A DNA stretch of 6,075 bases from contig CANHKJ010000190.1 of the NCBI GenBank assembly GCA_947460915.1, positions 1 through 6,075 on the forward strand, written 5' to 3'. Below, piece after piece: positions 1 to 4,447 of the stretch. Position numbers and translations under genes: made by a program. Numbering within the stretch: the stretch's first letter is position 1; each line of letters starts with the position of its first letter. Origin of the DNA: Verrucomicrobiia bacterium (GTDB lineage: Bacteria > Verrucomicrobiota > Verrucomicrobiia > Verrucomicrobiales > Akkermansiaceae). The notes below the pieces were generated by a model. It searched no databases and had not been told where the DNA came from. It saw only the letters and a list, made by a program, of their open reading frames with translations.

Positions 1-179
1 CGGTGATTGGCAGCAAAATTTTTGTAAATGAAGCCTTTGCGCTGGCTCGTGAAAAGTTCAGCACCAGTCGAAAAGACGGAGCCCGTAAAATGCGTGGTGC
101 CGCTGAATCCGCAGCAGGCGTTCTCTGGTCAGCCCGAGATCTGCGTTTGAATGTTGCGCTGTCGCAAAATCAGCATTAG
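1..179 (+). CDS. C-terminal fragment of an IS200-like / REP-associated tyrosine transposase-like protein (5' end outside window)
   Basis: The reading frame is open from base 3 and ends at TAG 177-179, giving 58 residues that begin VIGSKIFVNEAF. The pattern G-S-x-x-F-V, then a basic K-x-G-A-R-K-M-R-G segment and a terminal W-S-A-R-D-L-R resembles the region after the catalytic Y1 domain in transposase-like proteins of the IS200/REP-associated (RAYT) type, as I remember them from Verrucomicrobiota and Gammaproteobacteria. The HUH motif and catalytic tyrosine would lie upstream, outside the window, so activity cannot be judged. The next gene starts 38 bp downstream on the same strand with no evident terminator between. 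The family call rests on remembered sequence similarity of a tail region only. It could also be a hypothetical protein sharing that tail. Confidence 0.5.
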   Translation, partial: VIGSKIFVNEAFALAREKFSTSRKDGARKMRGAAESAAGVLWSARDLRLNVALSQNQH

Positions 180-217
180 GGTGGATTAAGAACGTTAACG
201 ATCTCCTTGCCATTTGC

Positions 218-574
218 GTGAAATACGATCATACACATCACCTGTACAGTCCTTCGCGATTAAGCTCGAAGCTTCTGCGTATTTCCAAGCTCGCAGGGGA
301 TAAGCTCATCGTTACGGCCTTGACTCTTTATCACTGCTTGCAGGATACCGATACTCCTGCTTGGGCGAGGACCATCATCATTGGCGCGCTCGGTTATCTT
401 ATTTTACCAGCTGATATTTTGCCCGACATTCTTCTCGGTGTTGGTTTTACCGATGACTGGGGAGCTTTGGTTGCGGCTTTAGGCGCAATCACGATGTACG
501 TCAAGGATCCACATAAACAAAAGGCTCGCGAGCAGGCAGATCGCATTTTTTCGCTTGGAAAAAAGCGTGACTGA
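218..574 (+). CDS. DUF1232 (YkvA-like) small membrane protein
   Basis: This is a 118-residue protein with a GTG start. The DUF1232 core is clear: GYLILPADILPD at residues 59-70 followed by GFTDD at 76-80, matching the family pattern Y-x-x-x-P-x-D-x-x-P-D ... G-x-x-D-D. The hydrophobic stretches around residues 51-66 and 80-95 suggest a membrane-associated hairpin, and the C-terminus is rich in Lys/Arg/Glu. Family members are usually 80-140 residues and the biochemical function is not established. No Shine-Dalgarno sequence is visible before the GTG, and no in-frame ATG lies upstream within the intergenic gap, so GTG is the best start. The gene ends 5 bp from the stop codon of the convergent thiol dioxygenase gene. 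Family confidence is high; no function is proposed. Confidence 0.85.
   Translation: MKYDHTHHLYSPSRLSSKLLRISKLAGDKLIVTALTLYHCLQDTDTPAWARTIIIGALGYLILPADILPDILLGVGFTDDWGALVAALGAITMYVKDPHKQKAREQADRIFSLGKKRD
542..567. terminator. A/T-rich hairpin at the junction of two convergent genes, possible bidirectional terminator
   Basis: CGC, a bulged A, then TTTTTTC (546-552) pairs with GAAAAAA (558-564) and GCG (565-567) around the loop GCTTG. That is ten pairs, six of them A-T. It lies in the last codons of the DUF1232 gene and just past the stop codon of the opposing gene at 580, the expected place for termination of both transcripts. There is no separate T-run after the stem on either strand, and the stem is weak, so this is only a candidate. 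Confidence 0.25.
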
Positions 575-579
575 TCGAT

Positions 580-1326
580 CTAGCGCACAACGGCATCAAA
601 GATGTTTTGCGTGCCTTTGCGTGGCATTTCATCGATAGTAAACCAGCGGCTATCTTTGCTTCGCTTATCATTGTAAGGAGGTGTGAAGATGTCGACGAGT
701 TGCGTCGTAGTTTTCGCTTGAAGTGTATGGATATTTCGGGCTTTTGCCGTGAGTGTAGTGACCGCATTTTTCTCTAACAATTGCTCAGCTGATAGTCGGA
801 GTTGGCATGTGGTTTCTTCCTTGCCTTCAGATAACTTTTTTGTGGATTCTTTGATGAGATCGTAGTTGCGTGTGTGGATGCATCCGCTGGCACATAGAAT
901 CATGCCCGTCATGCCGGGATGATCGTGCGCAGAAATGATCTGATTTTTCTCGAACTGGACGAGACAAATCGCGAAATCGAGACGTTTTTCAAGATATTCA
1001 AAATCCACATTTCCTTGCTCTAGTTTCGTCTTGATCTGGGCAAGTCCCTTGACTAATACGGGGTCATCGCGATGAAGGTTCCGCGCCAACGTAGAGATTC
1101 TTTTGAGATACAATTCTTGGTCCCAACGATCAAGATGTTGAGTTGCAGCTTCCTTGGCAATCGCTTCGAGAAATGCATCCCAATGCATGGCATGATTTTT
1201 GGCTGGCCGGCCATTTTGTGCATTTGCACGAGTGGCTGTGGCGCACAAGGTCGGTAAAGCAAGTAGCACCCCAAGAAAGCCGGGAACTGTGGTGTGAAGG
1301 AATTCGCGACGATTGTATTCATCCAT
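580..1326 (-). CDS. Tat-exported thiol dioxygenase of the PCO/ADO (cysteamine dioxygenase) family
   Basis: The 248-residue product starts with a twin-arginine signal: N-R-R-E-F-L at residues 5-10, a hydrophobic core to about residue 29, and a likely signal-peptidase site after Ala-Asn-Ala (34-36). The mature part resembles the cupin thiol dioxygenases that add O2 to a free thiol to give a sulfinate (plant cysteine oxidases, animal cysteamine dioxygenase). The signature HDHPGMTG (134-141) supplies two iron ligands, His134 and His136; His200 in RNIHTL fits the third; DIFTPPYND (212-220) is the conserved downstream block. No Cys-Tyr pair is present where human ADO has its crosslink: the corresponding DSRWF has Ser226 and Trp228 (alignment from memory). 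Export as a folded metalloprotein to the periplasm is inferred. It is the last gene of the leftward run, 65 bp after the thioesterase. Substrate unknown. Confidence 0.85.
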   Translation of the reverse strand: MDEYNRREFLHTTVPGFLGVLLALPTLCATATRANAQNGRPAKNHAMHWDAFLEAIAKEAATQHLDRWDQELYLKRISTLARNLHRDDPVLVKGLAQIKTKLEQGNVDFEYLEKRLDFAICLVQFEKNQIISAHDHPGMTGMILCASGCIHTRNYDLIKESTKKLSEGKEETTCQLRLSAEQLLEKNAVTTLTAKARNIHTLQAKTTTQLVDIFTPPYNDKRSKDSRWFTIDEMPRKGTQNIFDAVVR

Positions 1327-1375
1327 GGCTCAACGATGCACATAATCCTTATTCTTGGCAAGTGCTTGAGTATTT

Positions 1376-1390
1376 TTCCCAATAAGGGAA
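1376..1390. other. Small hairpin immediately after the thioesterase stop codon
   Basis: TTCCC (1376-1380) and GGGAA (1386-1390) form a perfect 5-bp inverted repeat around the loop AATAA. On the leftward transcript it begins one base after the thioesterase stop codon and is followed by A residues, not U, so it is not a standard intrinsic terminator. It could protect or punctuate the mRNA between the thioesterase and the dioxygenase gene, or be chance. The rest of the 65-bp gap shows no clear promoter. Confidence 0.25.
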
Positions 1391-1391
1391 T

Positions 1392-1751
1392 TCAGTGTTT
1401 TGACGAATCGATGGATGATTTCTCACCCGCCTCAGTCACATTCACAAAGGTAACGGTTGTAGCAAATAGCGGATTGGCTTGTGGATTTCGGTGATCGATG
1501 ACCTCAACGCGGTAGGTGACGGAGGTATTGCCTATGCGGGTTAGAGTCGAATCGATGCTGAGAATGGTGCCCTCGCGCACACTGTGGCGAAATTGCACAT
1601 CATCCATCGCTATGGTCACGAATCGGCAGTGAGGGAATTCCATGCTCGCGGCGATCCATGAAGCTTCATCGATCCATGCTAACAGGCGACCTCCGAAAAG
1701 GAATCCGTACTGATTGAGATCGGCGGGGAGAACGAGGCGTTGCGTTTGCAT
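1392..1751 (-). CDS. Hotdog-fold acyl-CoA thioesterase (YciA/BFIT-like)
   Basis: This 119-residue protein is a single hotdog domain that should hydrolyse acyl-CoA to free acid and CoA in the cytoplasm. The N-terminal hallmark is visible: P-A-D-L-N-Q-Y-G-F-L-F-G-G-R-L-L-A-W-I-D-E at residues 9-29, with Asn13, Gly20-Gly21 and Asp28 in the positions typical of the YciA/acyl-CoA hydrolase family. A second conserved block, T-I-A-M-D-D-V-Q-F (46-54), and G-N-T-S-V (74-78) follow. The length is a little below the usual 125-160 residues but both ends of the fold look intact. The ATG start has no Shine-Dalgarno sequence. It lies 21 bp after the DoxX gene and 65 bp before the thiol dioxygenase, on the same strand. 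Chain-length preference cannot be read from the sequence. Confidence 0.88.
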   Translation of the reverse strand: MQTQRLVLPADLNQYGFLFGGRLLAWIDEASWIAASMEFPHCRFVTIAMDDVQFRHSVREGTILSIDSTLTRIGNTSVTYRVEVIDHRNPQANPLFATTVTFVNVTEAGEKSSIDSSKH

Positions 1752-1772
1752 GATGCTGAGAGCGTTAACAAT

Positions 1773-2246
1773 TCAGTTAAATATGCGGCGCTTATGAATG
1801 CTAAATTTGGCATCGAGACAGTAGGAACCACCGCCGGTGATGAGTAAAGTGAGTCCGCCGACTAGATAAAGCACGGCCAATTCTTTGGATGATGTCACAT
1901 TTGGTCCAAAGAAAAACGGAGCGTCTTCGTGCACGACGAATGCGGCGATTGCCATGGTGAAGCTAAAAATGAGTGCCGCAGGTCGTGTGGCTAATCCAAG
2001 TACCAAGAGTGCCGCACAAATCACTTCGGCAAAAATCGTGCACGTGAGGCTAGTGGTAGAATTCATCCAAGAGCTGAGAATGCTAATCTCTGGTACGTGA
2101 AATTTCTCCTGGAGTGTGAAAAAATTTTCTAATTTCCCCCAGCCATGCCCTAGCAGCATCATGCTGCCAATGGCGATGCGGAGAAAGAGCAGCGCAAAGG
2201 ATGCCACGGGATCTTTGGTGCCGTTGCTAAAGAGCCATTTATTCAT
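1773..2246 (-). CDS. DoxX family integral membrane protein
   Basis: The 157-residue product has four hydrophobic segments at about residues 14-34, 65-85, 87-105 and 121-139, the usual DoxX topology. Family features include the first-helix end followed by L-L-G-H-G-W-G-K-L (31-39), the glutamate in F-A-E-V (72-75) in the second helix, G-L-A-T-R-P-A (84-90), and E-L-A-V-L-Y-L-V-G-G (122-131) in the last helix. DoxX proteins are inner-membrane proteins linked in different bacteria to quinone-coupled sulfur oxidation or to thiol and oxidative stress defence; most are functionally unassigned. Its neighbour two genes on is an exported thiol dioxygenase, which makes an envelope sulfur or thiol role attractive but unproven. 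The ATG is preceded by a pyrimidine-rich leader without a Shine-Dalgarno sequence. Confidence 0.87.
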   Translation of the reverse strand: MNKWLFSNGTKDPVASFALLFLRIAIGSMMLLGHGWGKLENFFTLQEKFHVPEISILSSWMNSTTSLTCTIFAEVICAALLVLGLATRPAALIFSFTMAIAAFVVHEDAPFFFGPNVTSSKELAVLYLVGGLTLLITGGGSYCLDAKFSIHKRRIFN

Positions 2247-2252
2247 TATGAG

Positions 2253-2281
2253 GGAGGGGGTATAAGGAGATCCGGAGGGGG
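2253..2281. repeat. Direct repeat GGAGGGGG in the gap before the DoxX gene
   Basis: GGAGGGGG occurs at 2253-2260 and again at 2274-2281, a period of 21 bp or about two helical turns, with AAGGAGA between them. The whole gap is purine-rich on the plus strand, so the leftward mRNA has C-rich tracts just before the DoxX start codon. The first copy lies wholly in the intergenic gap, and the second ends just before the stop codon of the KH-R3H gene. A binding site for a regulator or an RNA-binding protein is possible. The repeat is short enough to be chance. Confidence 0.3.
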
Positions 2282-2285
2282 ATGT

Positions 2286-2738
2286 TTAGGATTTGAGGGA
2301 GAGAGTGATGCGCTTCAGTCGTGAGGTGCCCTCAGGCGAATGCGCTTCGATCAAAGGATCATCGAGAATGGCTTGGTAGACAAGGCGACGGAAGTAGGCA
2401 TTCAGTGGCCGCATTTGAAAGGGCTTACCACTGTGTTTTACCTTCTCGGCGAGTGATTGCACCTCATTGCGAAGCTTTTCCTCCTGCATGCTGCGAAAGT
2501 GCGCGCAGTCCACCTTGATGCGAGGCGCCTCTTCGTAGTGCTTGCGTAGAAGCCGATTGACGAGATATTGCAAGTCATCGAGGCGGTCACCATCATCGCC
2601 GATGAGAAGCTCAGGTTGCGCGGTTTTGATCTGCAAGCATGGACCTTCGGCATCGTGCTCAAGGTCGATGGTAGCCGTGAAGCCAAGGTGTCCGAGCATG
2701 GTATCGAGAACTTTTTTTGCAGCGTCTTCGGCTTTCAT
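2286..2738 (-). CDS. Jag/KhpB-like KH-R3H domain protein with altered binding motifs
   Basis: From the ATG at 2738 the protein is 150 residues and starts MKAEDAAKKVLDTML, which matches how Jag-like proteins begin when they lack the N-terminal Jag domain. A GTG 60 bp upstream is open but would overlap the preceding gene by 22 bp. The KH domain spans about residues 1-70, with L-L-I-G-D-D-G-D-R-L-D-D-L-Q-Y-L-V-N-R at 44-62. The R3H region (about 72-150) has the usual M-R-P-L-N-A-Y-F-R-R (109-118) and S-P-E-G-T-S-R-L-K-R-I-T (134-145). Family members bind RNA, and in Firmicutes KhpB works with KhpA in cell-size and division control. Here the GxxG loop is GDDG (47-50) and the R3H motif is R117-x3-Tyr121 instead of Arg-x3-His, so nucleic-acid binding may be weak or different. 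It is not next to yidC, its common partner elsewhere. Confidence 0.85.
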   Translation of the reverse strand: MKAEDAAKKVLDTMLGHLGFTATIDLEHDAEGPCLQIKTAQPELLIGDDGDRLDDLQYLVNRLLRKHYEEAPRIKVDCAHFRSMQEEKLRNEVQSLAEKVKHSGKPFQMRPLNAYFRRLVYQAILDDPLIEAHSPEGTSRLKRITLSLKS

Positions 2739-2776
2739 AAGGAGTAGACTAGCAGTAAAGCCTTGGGGGGTCAACC

Positions 2777-3205
2777 TTATGCAGAGAAATCTTTGCACAG
2801 GATCTTCGCGAAGCGGGCGAGACGTTGTTTTTCCTCATCACTGAAGTCATGCGGCTGTTGCATTCCTACTCCAAGGACGCCCAATACGGAACTACCATCG
2901 GCGGAAAAAATTGGCACGGCGAGTGATCCAGATACCTTTGTCTGCTGGGCATCTGGTCGCGCTACACCTCCCAAGTCTTGTTGCAAATTGCACAATTCCA
3001 CAGGCTCGCGTTTAGCGGCAGCAGTTCCAGCGATGCCTTTGCCGAAGGGGATGTAGGCAATTTTATCCAGCAAAAACTCTGGTACACCAATCTGCGCGAC
3101 GAGATCGAGATGATTACCATCGCTTGTGCTGCGGTGGATCGTGCCTGTTTGGCAGGAAAATTCGTGGAGTACGCCACGGAGCCAAGAATAATGGTCAGTA
3201 ATCAT
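2777..3205 (-). CDS. Small single-domain GAF protein
   Basis: From the ATG at 3205 the protein has 142 residues and is almost entirely one GAF domain. Visible landmarks are T-G-T-I-H-R (20-25), L-V-A-Q-I-G-V-P-E-F (35-44), I-P-F-G-K-G-I-A-G-T-A-A (52-63), the R-E-P-V-E-L-C-N-L-Q (66-75) block, V-S-G-S-L-A-V-P-I-F (91-100) and V-L-G-V-L-G-V-G (107-114). No output domain (kinase, cyclase, HTH) is attached, so it probably senses a small molecule or redox state and acts through a partner. A GTG at 3226 would add seven residues (MCVYCLI), and it falls inside a palindrome that is more likely regulatory, so I prefer the ATG. No Shine-Dalgarno is present. It is the first gene of the leftward run and diverges from lexA. 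The ligand is unknown; the free methionine sulfoxide reductase branch is possible but not shown. Confidence 0.82.
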   Translation of the reverse strand: MITDHYSWLRGVLHEFSCQTGTIHRSTSDGNHLDLVAQIGVPEFLLDKIAYIPFGKGIAGTAAAKREPVELCNLQQDLGGVARPDAQQTKVSGSLAVPIFSADGSSVLGVLGVGMQQPHDFSDEEKQRLARFAKILCKDFSA

Positions 3206-3219
3206 GATGAGACAATATA

Positions 3220-3233
3220 CGCACACTGTGCAT
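3220..3233. promoter_or_regulatory. Palindromic site CGCACACTGTGCAT upstream of the GAF gene
   Basis: The core GCACA-C-TGTGC (3221-3231) is a perfect 5-1-5 inverted repeat, and the symmetry continues on both sides as ATA/TAT after one mismatch (3217-3235). It lies 12-30 bp upstream of the preferred GAF start codon and covers a candidate -10 element for leftward transcription. A near-identical site, CGAACACTGTTCAT, occurs exactly 65 bp to the right, beside lexA; the two differ at only two symmetric positions. This looks like one of a pair of operators for the same dimeric protein. Which protein is not known. Confidence 0.45.
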
Positions 3234-3257
3234 ATTTACTTATTTTTTTCTTGTCAG
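3229..3257 (-). promoter_or_regulatory. Candidate promoter for the leftward GAF-to-dioxygenase gene run
   Basis: On the minus strand, CTGACA (3257-3252, five of six matches to the -35 consensus) is followed by a 17-nt A-rich spacer and TATGCA (3234-3229, three of six matches to the -10 consensus). Start of transcription would fall about 15-20 nt before the ATG at 3205. The -10 is poor and overlaps the palindrome at 3220-3233, as expected if that site represses. An alternative -10, TATATT (3219-3214), has no good -35. Confidence 0.25.
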
Positions 3258-3276
3258 ACTGCGTATTATTTTGTTT

Positions 3277-3290
3277 TGTTCTGTCGAACA
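3277..3290. promoter_or_regulatory. LexA operator (SOS box) of the verrucomicrobial type
   Basis: TGTTC (3277-3281), four bases TGTC, and GAACA (3286-3290) form an exact match to the TGTTC-N4-GAACA LexA-binding motif reported for Verrucomicrobiota. It sits 11 bp upstream of the lexA ATG, the expected position for autorepression. The E. coli pattern CTGT-N8-ACAG and the Bacillus pattern GAAC-N4-GTTC do not fit here. A further TGTTC half-site follows one base after GAACA. Confidence 0.8.
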
Positions 3291-3298
3291 CTGTTCAT
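3285..3298. promoter_or_regulatory. Palindromic site CGAACACTGTTCAT overlapping the LexA operator
   Basis: The core GAACA-C-TGTTC (3286-3296) is a perfect 5-1-5 inverted repeat sharing its GAACA half with the LexA operator. It matches the site at 3220-3233 at 12 of 14 bases, and both differences preserve the symmetry. It ends 3 bp before the lexA start codon. It may be a second operator, bound by LexA in another register or by a different dimeric regulator, or a by-product of an extra LexA half-site. Confidence 0.4.
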
Positions 3299-3301
3299 CA
3301 G

Positions 3302-3919
3302 ATGAGCTCAAACCAACTAACGCTACGCCAGCAGGAGATACTCGAGTATCTGAAATCATCGCAACGCAAGACTGGCATTATGCCATCGACGCGCGAGCTT
3401 CAGCACTATTTTGGCTTCGCCAGTCAAACGGCTGCGATGAGTCATTTGCGCGCTTTGGAAAAGAAAGGTGCGATTCAACGCTTGCCTGGTAAGGCGCGTG
3501 CGGTGGCATTTCCCGATGAGCTTGATCGCGAGGAAATCATGGACATTCCGATCTATGGTCGCATTGCCGCCGGCTATGGCGATGATACCACTCCGGAAAA
3601 AGAGGGCTGCCTGTCGATTGATGTGCGTTCTCTGGGAATTCAACGTTCGGCCAAAACTTTTGCCTTGAAAGTGCGTGGGGAGTCAATGGTGGATGCACAC
3701 ATTTGTGATGGAGACGTGGTGATCATGGAATTCCGCGAACCGCGCAATGGCGACATTGTGGCTGCATTGATCGACGGTGAGACAACCTTAAAACGCTATG
3801 TTATGGAGAATGGAAAACCATTTTTGCATGCGGAGAATAAGAACTTTCCCGACCTAATTCCGGCCCGCGAATTGATCGTGCAGGGAGTTTTGGTTGCCTT
3901 GTTGCGCCAAGCGGCTTGA
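3302..3919 (+). CDS. lexA: LexA repressor, self-cleaving SOS regulator
   Basis: The 205-residue protein is a full-length LexA. The N-terminal winged helix-turn-helix carries P-S-T-R-E-L-Q-H-Y-F-G-F-A-S (28-41) and M-S-H-L-R-A-L-E-K-K-G (46-56). The cleavage site is Ala90-Gly91 in G-R-I-A-A-G. The C-terminal S24 peptidase domain has catalytic Ser128 in V-R-G-E-S-M-V (124-130) and Lys164 in T-T-L-K-R-Y (161-166). On DNA damage, RecA filaments would stimulate self-cleavage and relieve repression of SOS genes. The frame is open far upstream, but the ATG at 3302 gives the normal length and the start LTLRQQEILEYL typical of the family. No Shine-Dalgarno is visible. The operator 11 bp upstream indicates autoregulation. 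Genes usually placed after lexA as SOS effectors (imuA/imuB/dnaE2) are absent here. Confidence 0.97.
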   Translation: MSSNQLTLRQQEILEYLKSSQRKTGIMPSTRELQHYFGFASQTAAMSHLRALEKKGAIQRLPGKARAVAFPDELDREEIMDIPIYGRIAAGYGDDTTPEKEGCLSIDVRSLGIQRSAKTFALKVRGESMVDAHICDGDVVIMEFREPRNGDIVAALIDGETTLKRYVMENGKPFLHAENKNFPDLIPARELIVQGVLVALLRQAA

Positions 3920-3983
3920 ACGAATCGACGATTTTTTTAAAAATTTCGCGACTTTTTGCTCATCGATGTGTTTTTATCGGTGT

Positions 3984-3989
3984 AGGAGG
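3984..3989 (+). promoter_or_regulatory. Strong Shine-Dalgarno AGGAGG that fixes the start at 3997
   Basis: AGGAGG is followed by seven bases and then ATG at 3997, an ideal arrangement. The reading frame is open from 3916, but this site shows the real start. It is the only strong Shine-Dalgarno I see before any gene in the window. Confidence 0.8.
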
Positions 3990-3996
3990 CAATTCC

Positions 3997-4434
3997 ATGA
4001 AAAATAATAGCGAAAACACACCGCGTCATTCGGCACAAAGTGCATCAGAGGTAGATTCTGATTTGCACGATGATCCGATCTGGGATTTGCTGCGTCAATC
4101 GCCAGGAGTGTCGGCCAGTCCGCAGTTTGCGGATCGCGTGATGCTGCGCATTCGCACACAAGATGCCTCTGCTTTGAGTGGTGTGGCTGCTTGGTGGCAA
4201 AGCCTTTTTGCTCCCAAAGTGCTGTGCTCTTGTGGGGCTGCTGCCGCCATTGCACTGGGCTCTTACGTCGCTGTAACGGTTGTGCCAGAACCTCAGGGCA
4301 CTGTGGTCGTGCAGCACGATGTGGATGAGTTTGCTTCACTGGAAGAAGTGGCGAACCAAGAATTGCTGCTTGCGGCCACGGATCATTTGAATGATTTTTC
4401 TGACACAGAACTAGTCAGCTTGATCAGTTACTGA
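3997..4434 (+). CDS. Single-pass membrane protein with anti-sigma-like layout, function unknown
   Basis: The 145-residue product has a polar, acidic N-terminal region, then D-D-P-I-W-D-L-L (25-32) and S-P-Q-F-A-D-R-V-M-L-R-I-R (41-53), one hydrophobic segment at about 73-95, and an acidic C-terminal part ending S-L-I-S-Y. The 'D-D-x-x-W-x-L-L ... S-P-x-F-A-x-x-V' arrangement before a transmembrane helix is familiar to me from small Verrucomicrobiota proteins usually found next to ECF sigma factors and thought to be anti-sigma-like. No sigma factor gene is in this window, no zinc-binding HxxxCxxC motif is present, and the only cysteines are Cys77 and Cys79 in the membrane segment. The N-terminus would be cytoplasmic in an anti-sigma model. 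It lies 77 bp after lexA and 13 bp before the HAD gene. The function assignment is weak. Confidence 0.7.
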   Translation: MKNNSENTPRHSAQSASEVDSDLHDDPIWDLLRQSPGVSASPQFADRVMLRIRTQDASALSGVAAWWQSLFAPKVLCSCGAAAAIALGSYVAVTVVPEPQGTVVVQHDVDEFASLEEVANQELLLAATDHLNDFSDTELVSLISY

Positions 4435-4447
4435 TAGCATCCACGGC

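Noticed and set aside
568..590. GATCGATC-centred palindrome between the convergent genes as a site-specific element
   Set aside because: The 8-bp repeat is short and made of a common tetranucleotide; no longer symmetry supports it.
1327..1391. A separate promoter for the thiol dioxygenase gene using TTGCCA as -35 on the minus strand
   Set aside because: No -10-like hexamer lies at 16-18 bp from it, so internal initiation is not supported.
1072..1494. Several open plus-strand frames across the thiol dioxygenase and thioesterase region
   Set aside because: They mirror the minus-strand genes, show no domain or motif, and the minus-strand products match known families throughout.
2739..2798. 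GTG start at 2798 for the KH-R3H protein
   Set aside because: It would overlap the GAF gene and add 20 residues not typical of the family; ATG 2738 begins where Jag-like KH domains normally begin.
2978..3301. A long in-frame extension upstream of lexA that would give a 313-residue protein
   Set aside because: It runs through the GAF gene on the opposite strand and through the operator region. The ATG at 3302 gives the normal LexA length and N-terminus.
3923..3938. AATC-GAC-GATT followed by a run of T after lexA, as an intrinsic terminator
   Set aside because: Only four stem pairs, mostly A-T with a three-base loop; too weak to call, and the following genes run in the same direction.
3916..3996. 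An earlier ATG at 3916 for the anti-sigma-like protein, overlapping the lexA stop codon
   Set aside because: The ideal AGGAGG is placed for ATG 3997, and the extra 27 residues have no family-like character.
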